A stretch of DNA of 64,000 bases from Campylobacter lari (GCF_900638335.1 NZ_LR134508.1:682001-746000); one strand, 5' to 3'. Shown: positions 1 through 9,470, numbered from the stretch's first letter. Notes: generated by a model from the letters alone, not told the origin. Made by a program: numbers and translations.

Positions 1-715
1 CTTTCATTTTTGGATTTTGTGGTTTGTAAGAAAGATGAATGAGTTTTGGAGGGTGCACTGAAGCACGATTTACTGCTAAAAATGCTTGCATTTTTTCTTG
101 TTCTAAAAAATCTTTTTCATAAATTTGGCATGAAATTTTAGGATCGTTTTTGCTTAAATTTATAGCATCTTCAGCCATTTTAGTTGGAGTATAAACTTGA
201 GGAATTTCATTAACAATATTCTTTGCAAAATCACAAGCATTAGAAAAAATTTTTCCATAATTAATTCCTATATACGCTTCTTCAAGATTGTAAGTTTTAT
301 TGTTAATTTCCTCCTGTGATATATAAATATTTTCTAACTTACTTGGAGTTTTTTCTTTTTTATATTTATTAAATTCATAAGCACCAAAAATAAATCCTTG
401 AATCAAAGCATTAAAACTATTTACTACACATTTTCCTACAACACTTTTTGTTTTAATATTTTGAATTTCAAGTTTTTTTAAAGCTTTATAAGCACTTGCA
501 AAAGCAGACCTTATATCTTCATATTCTAAGCTTTTAAGTTCACTATAAAGGATTTTATTTTGCATATCTATACAAACTCCTTCGCCTTTATAGTTTGAAA
601 GTTTAAAAAGTTCTTGACTTTGAGTATATTTTTCTATCTTTTTATCTTGTATTAAAATGATCTCAAAGTCAGCATTTATAGAATTAATTTTTTCTTCTTT
701 AAAATTAAAAATCAT
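1..715 (-). CDS. pepA: Leucyl aminopeptidase PepA (N-terminal part; gene runs off the window)
   Basis: Cytosolic M17 metallo-exopeptidase that removes N-terminal residues from peptides. I translated the open frame from the ATG at 713-715 to the window edge without a stop (about 238 residues). It shows the poorly conserved N-terminal domain followed by the start of the catalytic half, including a stretch reading NEIPQVYTP and then LAVNRASVHPPKLIHLSY, typical of PepA just before the first metal-binding residues. The metal ligands themselves lie outside the window. The start overlaps the stop of the upstream DedA gene in an ATGA arrangement, so it is the last gene seen of the rpiB-apt-dedA-pepA operon, the same order as in C. 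jejuni. Confidence 0.9.
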   Translation of the reverse strand, partial: MIFNFKEEKINSINADFEIILIQDKKIEKYTQSQELFKLSNYKGEGVCIDMQNKILYSELKSLEYEDIRSAFASAYKALKKLEIQNIKTKSVVGKCVVNSFNALIQGFIFGAYEFNKYKKEKTPSKLENIYISQEEINNKTYNLEEAYIGINYGKIFSNACDFAKNIVNEIPQVYTPTKMAEDAINLSKNDPKISCQIYEKDFLEQEKMQAFLAVNRASVHPPKLIHLSYKPQNPKMK

Positions 716-1305
716 TTATGAGTCCTTTTTCTAAGTATAGATTTTTCCATTTGTTTCATACCTAAAAATAGAGCAAGTAAAAAACAAGCTATAATAGGTA
801 CTGCAAAATACCAATGATCTCCAGCCCATTCAACAGCTAGCCAAATTTCTTTTCCAAAAAACCAAGCAAGTAAAATAGTTATAGCAGCCCAAGCCCAAGC
901 ACTAATGAGATTAATAAAAGCAAATTTTTTAGCACTATAGCGTGTTAATCCTATACTCATAGGTATAATAGTTCTAAAACCATACATGTATCTTTGTATG
1001 AAAATAATAGGCCAGCCAAAACGCTGTAAAAGTAAATGCGCTATGGCAAATTTACGCCTTTGGGTGCGAAGTTTTTTCTGAATGTATTTTTTATTATATC
1101 TTCCTATGTAAAAATATATTTGATCGCCTACAAAACCACCTAAACCTGCTATGAAGATTATAAGGCCTAAATTTACATGTCCTTCGTGTGCAAAAATACC
1201 TGCTAAAATCAGTGCTAATTCTCCCTCAAGTATACACCATAAAAACACGATGATATAAGCCCAATTTTTATAATCATATAAAAGTTGTTTTAAAAATTCT
1301 TCCAT
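712..1305 (-). CDS. DedA-family inner membrane protein
   Basis: Integral membrane protein of 197 residues of the DedA/SNARE-associated family, members of which are linked to undecaprenyl-phosphate or phospholipid transport and envelope homeostasis. Visible features are the re-entrant-loop segment ending in FVGDQIYFYIGR near residues 58-69, the central RxxxFGWPIIFIQRYMYGFRTIIP segment with its conserved arginines, and two or three C-terminal hydrophobic helices. Length is usual for the family. It sits one base from apt upstream and overlaps pepA downstream, so co-transcription is expected. The substrate cannot be told from sequence. Confidence 0.85.
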   Translation of the reverse strand: MEEFLKQLLYDYKNWAYIIVFLWCILEGELALILAGIFAHEGHVNLGLIIFIAGLGGFVGDQIYFYIGRYNKKYIQKKLRTQRRKFAIAHLLLQRFGWPIIFIQRYMYGFRTIIPMSIGLTRYSAKKFAFINLISAWAWAAITILLAWFFGKEIWLAVEWAGDHWYFAVPIIACFLLALFLGMKQMEKSILRKRTHK

Positions 1306-1306
1306 T

Positions 1307-1846
1307 TTATACCTCTAAAACACTATAAACAGAAGTTAATTTGGCTAGTTCTTTAGCCCCATCAAGATCTTTTAATTCTAGTAAAAAACAAGCTTCAATA
1401 CATTTTGCATTGAGTTTTTCTATTAATTTAACAGCAGCTATTGCTGTACCGCCTGTAGCGATAAGATCATCTATAAGTAAAACATTTGCTTTTTGATTAT
1501 TAAAAGCATCAATATGAATTTCTATAGTATCACTACCATATTCTAAGCTATAAGATTCTTGTAAGCATTTTGAAGGTAGTTTTCCGGGTTTTCTTATAGG
1601 TACAAAAGGAAGTTTTAATCTAGCACTTAGCGCAGCTCCAAAAATAAAACCTCTACTTTCTATACCAACAATATAATCAAGCTTTGCATTTTGATATTTT
1701 TCAACCAAATGATCCATTAAAAAAGCAAATGCTTCTTTATTGTTTAATAAAGTTGTGATATCTCTAAAAATAATCCCTTCTTTTGGAAAATCTTTTATAG
1801 CTCTAATGCTATCTAATAAATATTTCTTATCTTGTTCTTTTATCAT
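1307..1846 (-). CDS. apt: Adenine phosphoribosyltransferase
   Basis: Purine salvage enzyme converting adenine and PRPP to AMP and pyrophosphate in the cytosol. The 179-residue protein has the N-terminal [18 protein letters not shown] segment, the adenine-loop region [17 protein letters not shown], and the PRPP-binding motif [14 protein letters not shown] around residues 121-134. Length is normal for Apt. Its start overlaps the end of the upstream coiled-coil gene by four bases and it ends one base before the DedA gene, giving a tightly coupled operon. Confidence 0.95.
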   Translation of the reverse strand: MIKEQDKKYLLDSIRAIKDFPKEGIIFRDITTLLNNKEAFAFLMDHLVEKYQNAKLDYIVGIESRGFIFGAALSARLKLPFVPIRKPGKLPSKCLQESYSLEYGSDTIEIHIDAFNNQKANVLLIDDLIATGGTAIAAVKLIEKLNAKCIEACFLLELKDLDGAKELAKLTSVYSVLEV

Positions 1847-2175
1847 AATAATGCCTCGATTTTTGCTTCTAATTCTTTAATTCTTTGTCTTAATTTTTCA
1901 TTTTCAATACGATATTGTGAATTTCTTGTTCTAAGAGATGTTAAATCTGCTTTGCTTTTATTTAATTCTTCGGTTAGAATATCAATATTACCTAAACTTC
2001 TTTGAAGCTGTACTTGTAATTTTCTAATGACTATTTCAGTATCATCAAGATTGTTTTTTATAAATTCTTTTGCCACTTTTTCCTTGTGGAGTAATGTTTT
2101 ATAGTAAAGTAGCATAATAGTCATATAAATACTAACACAAATTAATACAGTTAATACAAGCCAACTTAAAATCAT
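1843..2175 (-). CDS. Small membrane-anchored coiled-coil protein, function unknown
   Basis: A 110-residue protein with one N-terminal transmembrane segment (about residues 3-25), then a long charged helix (about 30-108) with heptad-like spacing that predicts a coiled coil. I recognise it only by position: C. jejuni has a similar small gene between rpiB and apt. It overlaps rpiB at its start and apt at its end by four bases each. It may be a bitopic scaffold or division/envelope accessory protein, but the sequence does not say which. Confidence 0.75.
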   Translation of the reverse strand: MILSWLVLTVLICVSIYMTIMLLYYKTLLHKEKVAKEFIKNNLDDTEIVIRKLQVQLQRSLGNIDILTEELNKSKADLTSLRTRNSQYRIENEKLRQRIKELEAKIEALL

Positions 2176-2609
2176 GATTTTACCTCTATTTTGTTAATTC
2201 GCACACAATGTCTTCCACCGCTAAAAGAAGTATTAATAAAATTTGAGATAATTTCAAAAGCCATATCTATTCCGATCAATCTAGCTCCTAAAGCTAAAAC
2301 ATTTGCGTCGTTGTGTTCTCTTGAGAGTTTAGCGCTTAAAGGTTCGTTGCATAAAGCACAGCGTATATTTTTGTGGCGATTTGCTGCTATACTCATACCA
2401 ACACCTGAACCACATACTAAAACTCCAAAACTATTTTCATCAATTTTAGAGCTTAATAAATGTGCATAATCAGGATAATCACAACGATCCTCACTAAAAG
2501 GTCCCAAATCTTCAAAGTTTATATTTTTTTCTTGTAAAAAATTGATAATCTCTTGTTTTAAAACAAAACCAGCATGATCGCTTGCTATGTAAATTTTTTC
2601 TCTTAGCAT
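2172..2609 (-). CDS. rpiB: Ribose-5-phosphate isomerase B
   Basis: Interconverts ribose 5-phosphate and ribulose 5-phosphate in the pentose phosphate pathway, which matters because Campylobacter makes nucleotide sugars and PRPP without a complete classical oxidative branch. The 145 residues show the RpiB/LacAB signatures ASDHAGFVLKQEI near the start, the catalytic cysteine in VCGSGVGMSIAANR, and EHNDANVLALGARL. It is first in the minus-strand operon. The ATG at 2607-2609 is preceded only by a weak ribosome-binding site. Confidence 0.93.
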   Translation of the reverse strand: MLREKIYIASDHAGFVLKQEIINFLQEKNINFEDLGPFSEDRCDYPDYAHLLSSKIDENSFGVLVCGSGVGMSIAANRHKNIRCALCNEPLSAKLSREHNDANVLALGARLIGIDMAFEIISNFINTSFSGGRHCVRINKIEVKS

Positions 2610-2715
2610 TTAATAATCACTTTATCGTTAAAATTTAAAGTATTTATTTTATCATATTTAATTAAAATTTTTCTTTCTTAGTATATAATTTATTTTTTGA
2701 TGTTTTCAAATATTT

Positions 2716-2727
2716 ATTTGATATAAT
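2716..2727 (+). promoter_or_regulatory. Likely sigma-70 promoter (-10) of cheB-cheR
   Basis: TTTGATATAAT ends at 2727, 24 bases before the cheB start codon. The extended TTTG-N-TATAAT form with a T-rich upstream stretch and no clear -35 is what Campylobacter vegetative promoters look like. Confidence 0.65.
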
Positions 2728-2751
2728 GATAATAATTATTTAAGGTGAAAA

Positions 2752-3303
2752 ATGAAGCTTATATTAATTGGTTCTTCTACTGGTGGTCCAAGCCAACTAA
2801 AGTTTTTACTAAATGATATAGAGCTTAAAGATTGTGCTGTAGTAATTGCTCAGCACATGAACCCAGCTTTTATCCCTTCTTTTGTAAACCAGTTTAACAA
2901 AGAAGCTTTAAGTGATGTATTAATACCAAGCGATAGGGAAGTTCTTAAAAGTAAAATTTATATATGTCAAAGAAATATGGTTTTAAGTGGAAATAATACT
3001 CCAGTGCTAAATATCACTGAAGAAGCAAGTAGTTTTAATCCAGGAGTGGATGTTTTGTTTTATTCAGCTGTAAATCTTTGTAAATATAATAAAATTTTAG
3101 CTTTGATTATGACAGGAATGGGTGATGATGGAGCTAAATCTTTATTCGAGTTGTATAAGGCAGGAGTGAGATGTTTATGTGAAAACGAAGCAGACTCTAT
3201 AGTATATGGTATGCCTAAAAAAGCTAGAGATACTAATCCAAATTTAAAACCCATGAGTTTGTTGGAACTTAAAAAAGAAATAGTTAATTTTATTAAATCA
3301 TAG
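2752..3303 (+). CDS. cheB: Chemotaxis protein-glutamate methylesterase, stand-alone CheB domain
   Basis: Removes methyl groups from glutamates on chemoreceptors, opposing CheR during adaptation. The 183 residues cover only the C-terminal catalytic domain: GSSTGGPS with the catalytic serine at about residue 9, the histidine in AQHMNP near residue 40, and the aspartate in TGMGDDGA near residue 125. The N-terminal receiver domain found in enteric CheB is absent, so control by CheA phosphorylation through that domain cannot operate. That architecture is known for Campylobacter. It lies 9 bp before cheR and has its own promoter. Confidence 0.93.
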   Translation: MKLILIGSSTGGPSQLKFLLNDIELKDCAVVIAQHMNPAFIPSFVNQFNKEALSDVLIPSDREVLKSKIYICQRNMVLSGNNTPVLNITEEASSFNPGVDVLFYSAVNLCKYNKILALIMTGMGDDGAKSLFELYKAGVRCLCENEADSIVYGMPKKARDTNPNLKPMSLLELKKEIVNFIKS

Positions 3304-3312
3304 GAAGAAAAG

Positions 3313-4095
3313 ATGATAAAAATCGCAGAAAATGAAATGCACGATTTTGTGAAAATAGTAGAACAAATTAGTGGAAATAATTTAAGTACCAAACGAGATA
3401 TTTTACTTATAAAACTTCCAAAGTTTTTACAAGAACTAGGCTTAAATAGCCTTAGTGAATTAAATGAAAAAGTGCAGTTTCAAAGAAATTTAAAGCAAGA
3501 AACTATGGATTTTATTACAGTTTGTGAGACTTATTTTTTTAGAGAATTAGAACAATTAAAAGATGTTATTTTTTATATCAAATCTCTTGATCGACCTGTA
3601 AATGTACTTTGTGCTCCATGCTCAAGTGGCGAGGAAGTGTATTCTTTAGCTATTTTAGCAAGTGAGAATTTCATTAAGGGTATGAATATAGTTGGTATAG
3701 ATATCAATAAAAAAATGATAGATAAGTGTAATGAAATGATATATTCAGAACGCTCGGTGGCTAGATTAAACACTATGCAAAAAACGCGTTATTTTGATAT
3801 AAAAGATAGAATGTATCATCTTAAAAAAGAAACTCTAGCTTGTAGATGTCGTTTTGAGCTTTGTAATGTTTTTGATGATTCTTTATTTAAACTCGGAAAA
3901 TTTGATGTGATTTTTTCAAGAAATATGATGATATATTTTGATCAAGATTTCAAAATAAGACTTATGGAGCGTTTTTATAAGATATTAAATAGAGAGGGCA
4001 GAATTTATCCTGGTAAATCAGATCTTGTTCCTGAAACAGCTTATTTTGATAAGAATTTTTCAGCAGGTGGGGTTTATTATTCTAAGGTGGATTAA
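3313..4095 (+). CDS. cheR: Chemotaxis protein methyltransferase CheR
   Basis: Transfers methyl groups from S-adenosylmethionine to glutamates of chemoreceptors. The 260-residue protein has the N-terminal helical domain, CETYFFRE, the SAM-binding loop CAPCSSGEEVYSLAI, the acidic GIDINKKMI strand end, and FDVIFSRNMMIYFD. A strong AGGAAG site precedes the ATG. No C-terminal receptor-tethering or TPR extension is present. It overlaps the convergent MFS gene by four bases. Confidence 0.94.
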   Translation: MIKIAENEMHDFVKIVEQISGNNLSTKRDILLIKLPKFLQELGLNSLSELNEKVQFQRNLKQETMDFITVCETYFFRELEQLKDVIFYIKSLDRPVNVLCAPCSSGEEVYSLAILASENFIKGMNIVGIDINKKMIDKCNEMIYSERSVARLNTMQKTRYFDIKDRMYHLKKETLACRCRFELCNVFDDSLFKLGKFDVIFSRNMMIYFDQDFKIRLMERFYKILNREGRIYPGKSDLVPETAYFDKNFSAGGVYYSKVD

Positions 4096-5285
4096 TTATA
4101 TTTTTTATTAAACCACCACCAATAAATTGCTGCAAAGATAAAACACACTCCCAAGCTAAAAGTAAAATGGCTTAATTTTACTCCATAAAATTCAAATAAA
4201 TATCCTGTTGAAAAAGCAATAATCGCGCTAAAAGTTAAATACACCATATCATTATAGGCAATTACTCTACCATAGTATCTTTTATCACAATCATTTTGTA
4301 AAAGTGTATACGTATAGCTCCATAAAGATGAAGTGCAAAAACCAGCCATCACTAAGCCTATGAAGGCAAGATAAAAGTTAAATTGCAAGCAAGCCCAAAG
4401 CATGATACCTATGCCTTGTGCTAAGTATAAATACACTAAAGTATTTTTGTTAATATAAGGACTAAGCACATAAGGACCTATGAGTAAAGATATAGCTCTT
4501 ATAGCATTAGAAATTCCTATAGCTAAAGGTATAGAAATAACTTTTGCGTATTCATATTCAGCTAAAAGTGTGATTAAAACATCATAAGCAGTTATCCCTA
4601 CAACCCCATGAAGCAAAATTAAATGAATGATTTTTTTATTGCTAAATACATAAGCTAAACCTTCTTTGATTAGTATAAAAAGATTATTTTGTGTTGTGTT
4701 TTTTTCATCGGGTAAGATTAAAGTTTTAAGTATAAGCATGGCGCAAAACAGCATTAAAGTATCGGCTATAAAAGCTGGCTTTACTCCAAAAAGATCTATA
4801 AAAAGTCCTGCTGCACCCATACCTAAGGCATATGATACAGCCCATATAATACTATGAAGCTCATTGCCAAGTTTTAGTTCTTGTGGGGTTAAAATTTTAG
4901 GTAAAACCGACATTTCTGTTTGAAAATACATACTTGCAACCGCCATACGTACAAAGGTTAAAAAGTATAAAAACCAAAGCATAGCTAAAGAATTTACAAA
5001 AATTAGCATAAAAATAGAAATCATCTCAATACTAATCATTGTTAGTAATAAATTCTTAGGTTTAAATCTATCTACTATAACTCCATTTATAGGTGCAAGT
5101 ATAATAGAAGGTAAAAAAACAAAAATAGCCGAAAAACCTATAATATTTGCAGGCGCTTGGAGTTCTTTGGTTAAAAGGGTAAAAACACCCACTTGAGAAA
5201 ACCATGCACCAAAATAACTTATAAATTGTATTGTTGCTAAAAGGCGAAAAGTTTTATTATTTTTAAGTAAAGACCTATAAGTCAT
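4092..5285 (-). CDS. MFS transporter, EntS/drug-efflux type
   Basis: Inner-membrane secondary transporter of about 397 residues with about twelve hydrophobic segments; the order and the NNKTFRLLATIQFISYFGAWFSQVGVF start fit the EntS-like MFS group that exports siderophores or drugs. A longer frame opens with TTG at 5312, but AGGA sits 5-9 bases before the ATG at 5283-5285, so I take that as the start. C. jejuni has an MFS gene in the same position next to mqnC. The substrate is unknown. Confidence 0.82.
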   Translation of the reverse strand: MTYRSLLKNNKTFRLLATIQFISYFGAWFSQVGVFTLLTKELQAPANIIGFSAIFVFLPSIILAPINGVIVDRFKPKNLLLTMISIEMISIFMLIFVNSLAMLWFLYFLTFVRMAVASMYFQTEMSVLPKILTPQELKLGNELHSIIWAVSYALGMGAAGLFIDLFGVKPAFIADTLMLFCAMLILKTLILPDEKNTTQNNLFILIKEGLAYVFSNKKIIHLILLHGVVGITAYDVLITLLAEYEYAKVISIPLAIGISNAIRAISLLIGPYVLSPYINKNTLVYLYLAQGIGIMLWACLQFNFYLAFIGLVMAGFCTSSLWSYTYTLLQNDCDKRYYGRVIAYNDMVYLTFSAIIAFSTGYLFEFYGVKLSHFTFSLGVCFIFAAIYWWWFNKKYN

Positions 5286-5350
5286 GAACATCCTATGAAT
5301 ATATGAAATCAAAGGGCTTGATTATAGCGTTTTTAAGATTATTTTACATT

Positions 5351-5363
5351 TAAATGCTATAAT
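5351..5363 (+). promoter_or_regulatory. Likely promoter of the mqnC-M16-recG-crp operon
   Basis: TAAATGCTATAAT ends at 5363, 27 bases before the mqnC ATG. It is a good -10 box with an A/T-rich upstream region and lies in the divergent gap between the MFS gene and mqnC. Confidence 0.6.
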
Positions 5364-5390
5364 AATTCTTTTTTATAAAAAAGGTTAATA

Positions 5391-6437
5391 ATGAATAGAT
5401 TAAGCAAAAAAGAAGCGTTAAATTTACTCCAAAACGCACCTTTATACGAACTAGGTGCAATGGCATATGAGAAAAAATTAGAGCTTCACCCTGAAAAAAT
5501 AACTACTTTTGTGGTAGATAGAAATATAAATTATACAAATATTTGTTGTATTGATTGTGATTTTTGTGCTTTTTGTAGAAAAGAAAAAGATGATGATTCT
5601 TATATTTTAAAATACGAAGAAATAGGGCAAAAAATAGAAGAATTACAAGCTATAGGTGGAACGCAAATTTTATTTCAAGGTGGAGTGCATCCAAAACTTA
5701 AAATAGAATGGTATGAAGACTTACTTGTTTACATAAAAACTAATTATCCTACTATTACCGTGCATGGTTTTTCAGCAGTAGAGATAGCTTATATAGCAAG
5801 AGTTTCTAAAATTTCTATCGAAGAGGTTTTAAAAAGATTACAAGCTAAAGGACTTTTTTCTATACCTGGAGCGGGTGCTGAAGTATTAAGCGATAGGGTA
5901 AGAGATATTATAGCACCACACAAATGTGACACAGCTACTTGGCTTAGAGTGCATGAGAGTGCGCATAATATAGGCATGAAAAGTACCGCTACTATGATGT
6001 TTGGTACGGTTGAAAATGATGAGGAAATCATCGAACATTTTGATCATTTAAGAAATTTACAAGATAAAACAAATGGCTTTAGAGCTTTTATTTTATGGTC
6101 ATTTCAAAGCGAAAATACTCCTTTGATTAAAAAACATCCTGAAATTATCAAGCAAAGTTCTAATAGATATCTAAGATTGTTAGCTTTAGCAAGACTTTAT
6201 TTGGATAATTTTAAAAATTTACAAAGCTCATGGGTAACACAAGGTTCTTTAATAGGTCAACTTGCTTTAAAGTTTGGTGCAAATGATTTAGGTTCAACAA
6301 TGATGGAAGAAAATGTCGTAGCTGCAGCTGGTGCAAAATATAGAATGAATCAAGAACAAATGATAGAACTTATAAAAGATATAGGGGAATTACCTGCTAA
6401 ACGTGATACAGCTTATAATATTTTAGAAAGGTTTTAA
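5391..6437 (+). CDS. mqnC: Cyclic dehypoxanthinyl futalosine synthase (radical SAM)
   Basis: Radical-SAM enzyme of the futalosine route to menaquinone, which epsilonproteobacteria use instead of the Men pathway. It cyclises dehypoxanthine futalosine. The 348 residues carry the cluster-binding CxxxCxxC at Cys52, Cys56 and Cys59, followed by the GGTQILFQGGVHP strand and the SIPGAGAEVLSDRVR segment characteristic of MqnC. Closely related MqnE shares the fold, but length, the IPGAGAE motif and synteny with C. jejuni favour MqnC. The next gene begins at the last base of its stop codon. Confidence 0.9.
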   Translation: MNRLSKKEALNLLQNAPLYELGAMAYEKKLELHPEKITTFVVDRNINYTNICCIDCDFCAFCRKEKDDDSYILKYEEIGQKIEELQAIGGTQILFQGGVHPKLKIEWYEDLLVYIKTNYPTITVHGFSAVEIAYIARVSKISIEEVLKRLQAKGLFSIPGAGAEVLSDRVRDIIAPHKCDTATWLRVHESAHNIGMKSTATMMFGTVENDEEIIEHFDHLRNLQDKTNGFRAFILWSFQSENTPLIKKHPEIIKQSSNRYLRLLALARLYLDNFKNLQSSWVTQGSLIGQLALKFGANDLGSTMMEENVVAAAGAKYRMNQEQMIELIKDIGELPAKRDTAYNILERF

Positions 6438-7657
6438 TGTTAAATTTAAGCTTCAATAATACTAAAATAGACATAATATATGAGTATGAAAATGAGCTTC
6501 CTGTGCTATTTTTCAAGCTTATTTTTAAAAATAGTGGAAAAATAGCAGAAAAAAACAATAGAGGTTGTGCAAGTATGCTTGCTAGGCTTTTAAATGAAGG
6601 AAGTAGTGATGAGTTTTTTAAAAGCTTAGAATACCGTGCTATAGAGCTTTATACTAAGGCTAGTTTTGAGCATTTTCAAATTAGTATTAAGTGTTTGAAA
6701 GAACATTTTGATTTTGCTTTAGAAAAACTACAAGAGCTGTTTTTAAATGTGCGTTTTGATGAAAAAATCTTACAAAGATTAAAAACTTTAGCTTTAGGTG
6801 AGCTTGCAAGTTTAAATACTGATTATGATTACCAAGCAAAAAGACTTTTAAATAAGAATGTTTTTAAAGATGAAATTTTTTCTAGTGGTCTTGATGGAAC
6901 TAAAGAAAGCATAGAAAAGATTAGCTTAAAAGAATTGCAAGATTTTATGAATGAAAATTTAGTACTTGATAATGCTTTGTTTGTCTTTGGTGGAGATGTT
7001 AAAGAAGATGAAGTGAAAGTTAAAACAGAAAAAATTTGCCAAATTTTAAAAAGAAACACCCCAAATCAAAACAAAAATTACAAACTCATTGAAGAGAGTA
7101 TAGAAGTAAGTGAGCAAAAAAGCACTGAGCAAGCTTATATATACTTTTGCTCTCCATTTAATATACAAATTAATGATGAAAAAATGTATTTAGCTAAACT
7201 TACTTTGTTTATCTTGGGTCAAGGTGGTTTTGGTTCGCGTTTGATGGAAGAAGTGCGTGTGAAAAGAGGCTTGGCATATTCAGCATATGCTATGCTTGAT
7301 GTAAATTTAAATTATAGTAGAGTTTTTGGGTATTTGCAAACTAAAAATGAAAGCTCTAATGAGGCTAAAACTTTAGTTAAGGAAGTTTTTGAAAACTTTA
7401 TCCAAAATGGAGTAAATGAAAAAGAATTTCAATTGGCTAAGCAATTTTTAGTAGGCTCTATGCCATTAAGGTATGAAAGCTTGGCTAAAAGACTAGATAT
7501 AATGCTAAATGAATATTTGCATGGTTTAAAACTTGGAAATTTAAAAGAAGAAATGCAAAAGATCAAAAACACTACTTTAGATGAATTAAATGACTTTATC
7601 AAAGCACATAGTGAAATTACAAAAGTGAGTTTTGCAAGTATAGAAAATGAAAGTTGA
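6437..7657 (+). CDS. M16-family peptidase homologue lacking the zinc-binding motif
   Basis: A 406-residue protein with two M16 half-domains. The place where active members have HxxEH (after the GxxxxL helix start, about residues 43-50) reads GCASMLARLLNEGS here, so neither zinc histidine nor the catalytic glutamate is kept. The C-terminal substrate-binding Arg/Tyr signature (RLMEEVRVKRGLAYSAY, about residues 265-282) is present. This is the pattern of the non-catalytic partner in two-subunit M16B proteases; an HxxEH partner would be encoded elsewhere. No signal peptide is obvious. It overlaps mqnC by one base and recG by eleven. Confidence 0.8.
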   Translation: MLNLSFNNTKIDIIYEYENELPVLFFKLIFKNSGKIAEKNNRGCASMLARLLNEGSSDEFFKSLEYRAIELYTKASFEHFQISIKCLKEHFDFALEKLQELFLNVRFDEKILQRLKTLALGELASLNTDYDYQAKRLLNKNVFKDEIFSSGLDGTKESIEKISLKELQDFMNENLVLDNALFVFGGDVKEDEVKVKTEKICQILKRNTPNQNKNYKLIEESIEVSEQKSTEQAYIYFCSPFNIQINDEKMYLAKLTLFILGQGGFGSRLMEEVRVKRGLAYSAYAMLDVNLNYSRVFGYLQTKNESSNEAKTLVKEVFENFIQNGVNEKEFQLAKQFLVGSMPLRYESLAKRLDIMLNEYLHGLKLGNLKEEMQKIKNTTLDELNDFIKAHSEITKVSFASIENES

Positions 7658-9470
7658 AGAAAAGGATTTAAAACTACTTCATGCTTTAGGGGTTAAAAAT
7701 TGTATCGATTTGGCTTTGATTTTACCTAAAAAATTTGATGATTTTAGAATTTCAAAGTTTCCAAAAGATGCATTTTGTACCCAAAATGTAAAAATCATTA
7801 GCACACAAAATCACTACTCTCAGCTTTTTATGCTTTGTGAATGTTTAGAATGGGGTATAAAAGCAAATATAGTGATTTTTCATCCTAATAAATGGCATTT
7901 TAAAATTTTTAAACATAATGCTTTGGTTTGTATTCATGCAAAGATGAATTTTTTTAATGGAATTTGGCAGTTTATAAACCCAAAAATAGTAAAAAATATA
8001 GGTCAAATAATCCCTAAATACCAAATTAGCTCTATTAAAGATGAAAGCATAAAAAAACTTATTATAAAATATGTTAATGAAGCTAACTTAAATGCATTAA
8101 ATTTAGAACAAAAATATATTAATTTGCTTTTAAATTTGCACAATTATGATGATTTAATTCTTTATGAAAATTTTAATACCATAGTTAAAGATTTAAAATA
8201 TATAGAAATTTTTAATCATTTAAGGCGTTTAAAGGGTAAAAAAATATCTCAAAATGCTTATAAAATAGAACTTTTTGATATAAGCTCTTGGCTTAAGGGT
8301 TTAGAATTTAACCCTACAAATGATCAGCTTTTAGCAATAGAAGATATTAAAAAAGACTTGCAAAGTAAAGTTGCTAAAAGGCGTGTGGTAATGGGCGATG
8401 TGGGTTGTGGCAAGACTTTGGTTATACTTGCTGCAAGTTTGCTAGTATATCCTAAAAAGGCTATTTTAATGGCTCCAACCAGTATATTAGCAGAGCAAAT
8501 TTATTATGAAGCAAAAAGACTTTTACCTAGTTTTGTTAATGTATTGCTTTTAAAAGGTGGTAAAAAAGATAAAGATTTAGCAAAATTAAAAGAACAAGCT
8601 CATTTTATCATAGGCACACATGCACTCATTCATCAAGAAGAATTTGAAGCAACTTTAGTGATGATAGATGAGCAACACCGCTTTGGTTCTAATCAAAGAC
8701 AAAAAATAAGTGAGCTTAGTAAAAACTCTCAATATGCTCCACATATCGTGCAATTTTCTGCTACGCCTATACCAAGAACACTTTCTATGATACAAAGTGA
8801 GCTTGTAAATTTTAGTTTTATCAAACAAATGCCTTTTAAAAAAGACATTAAGACTTTTTGCATACAAGATAAAGATTTTAAATATTTACTTAAAAAAATC
8901 GATGATGAACTAGCTAAAAATCACCAAGTGATTATTATTTATCCTTTGGTAAATGAAAGTGAAAATATAGATTATTTATCATTAGAACAAGCACAAGGAT
9001 ACTGGATAAACAAATACAAAAATGTTTATGTAACCCATGGAAAAGATAAAAATAAAGATCAAATTTTACAAGAATTTAGAGAAAAAGGTACTATTTTGCT
9101 TTCTACAACGGTGGTTGAAGTGGGAATTTCTTTACCAAGACTTAGTGTGATTGTTGTTGTTGGAGCTGAGAGGTTAGGGCTTGCTACTTTACATCAACTT
9201 CGAGGTAGAGTAGGTAGAGTAGGGCTTGAAAGCTTTTGCTATTTATACACTAAGCAAAAAGAAATTCCAAGTCGTTTGCTTGAATTTGCTAAAACTCTAG
9301 ATGGATTTAAAATAGCTGAACTTGATTTGAAAAATAGGCTAAGCGGGGATTTGCTAGATGGTAGAGTGCAGCATGGCAATCATTTTAAATTTTTTGATTT
9401 TGCAGATGATGAAGAATTAGTTGTAAGAGCAAAAGAAAGTATTAAAAATATGGAAAAAGAAAATGGATAA
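7647..9470 (+). CDS. recG: ATP-dependent DNA helicase RecG
   Basis: Remodels stalled replication forks and branch-migrates Holliday junctions. The 607-residue protein is shorter than enteric RecG (about 690) and has a divergent N-terminal wedge domain. Helicase motifs are intact: Walker A GDVGCGKT near residues 250-257, GTHALIHQE, the DEQHRFG box, FSATPIPRTL, and the C-terminal GRVGRVG. The gene starts inside the preceding M16-like gene and ends inside the Crp-like gene, implying translational coupling. Confidence 0.94.
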   Translation: MKVEEKDLKLLHALGVKNCIDLALILPKKFDDFRISKFPKDAFCTQNVKIISTQNHYSQLFMLCECLEWGIKANIVIFHPNKWHFKIFKHNALVCIHAKMNFFNGIWQFINPKIVKNIGQIIPKYQISSIKDESIKKLIIKYVNEANLNALNLEQKYINLLLNLHNYDDLILYENFNTIVKDLKYIEIFNHLRRLKGKKISQNAYKIELFDISSWLKGLEFNPTNDQLLAIEDIKKDLQSKVAKRRVVMGDVGCGKTLVILAASLLVYPKKAILMAPTSILAEQIYYEAKRLLPSFVNVLLLKGGKKDKDLAKLKEQAHFIIGTHALIHQEEFEATLVMIDEQHRFGSNQRQKISELSKNSQYAPHIVQFSATPIPRTLSMIQSELVNFSFIKQMPFKKDIKTFCIQDKDFKYLLKKIDDELAKNHQVIIIYPLVNESENIDYLSLEQAQGYWINKYKNVYVTHGKDKNKDQILQEFREKGTILLSTTVVEVGISLPRLSVIVVVGAERLGLATLHQLRGRVGRVGLESFCYLYTKQKEIPSRLLEFAKTLDGFKIAELDLKNRLSGDLLDGRVQHGNHFKFFDFADDEELVVRAKESIKNMEKENG

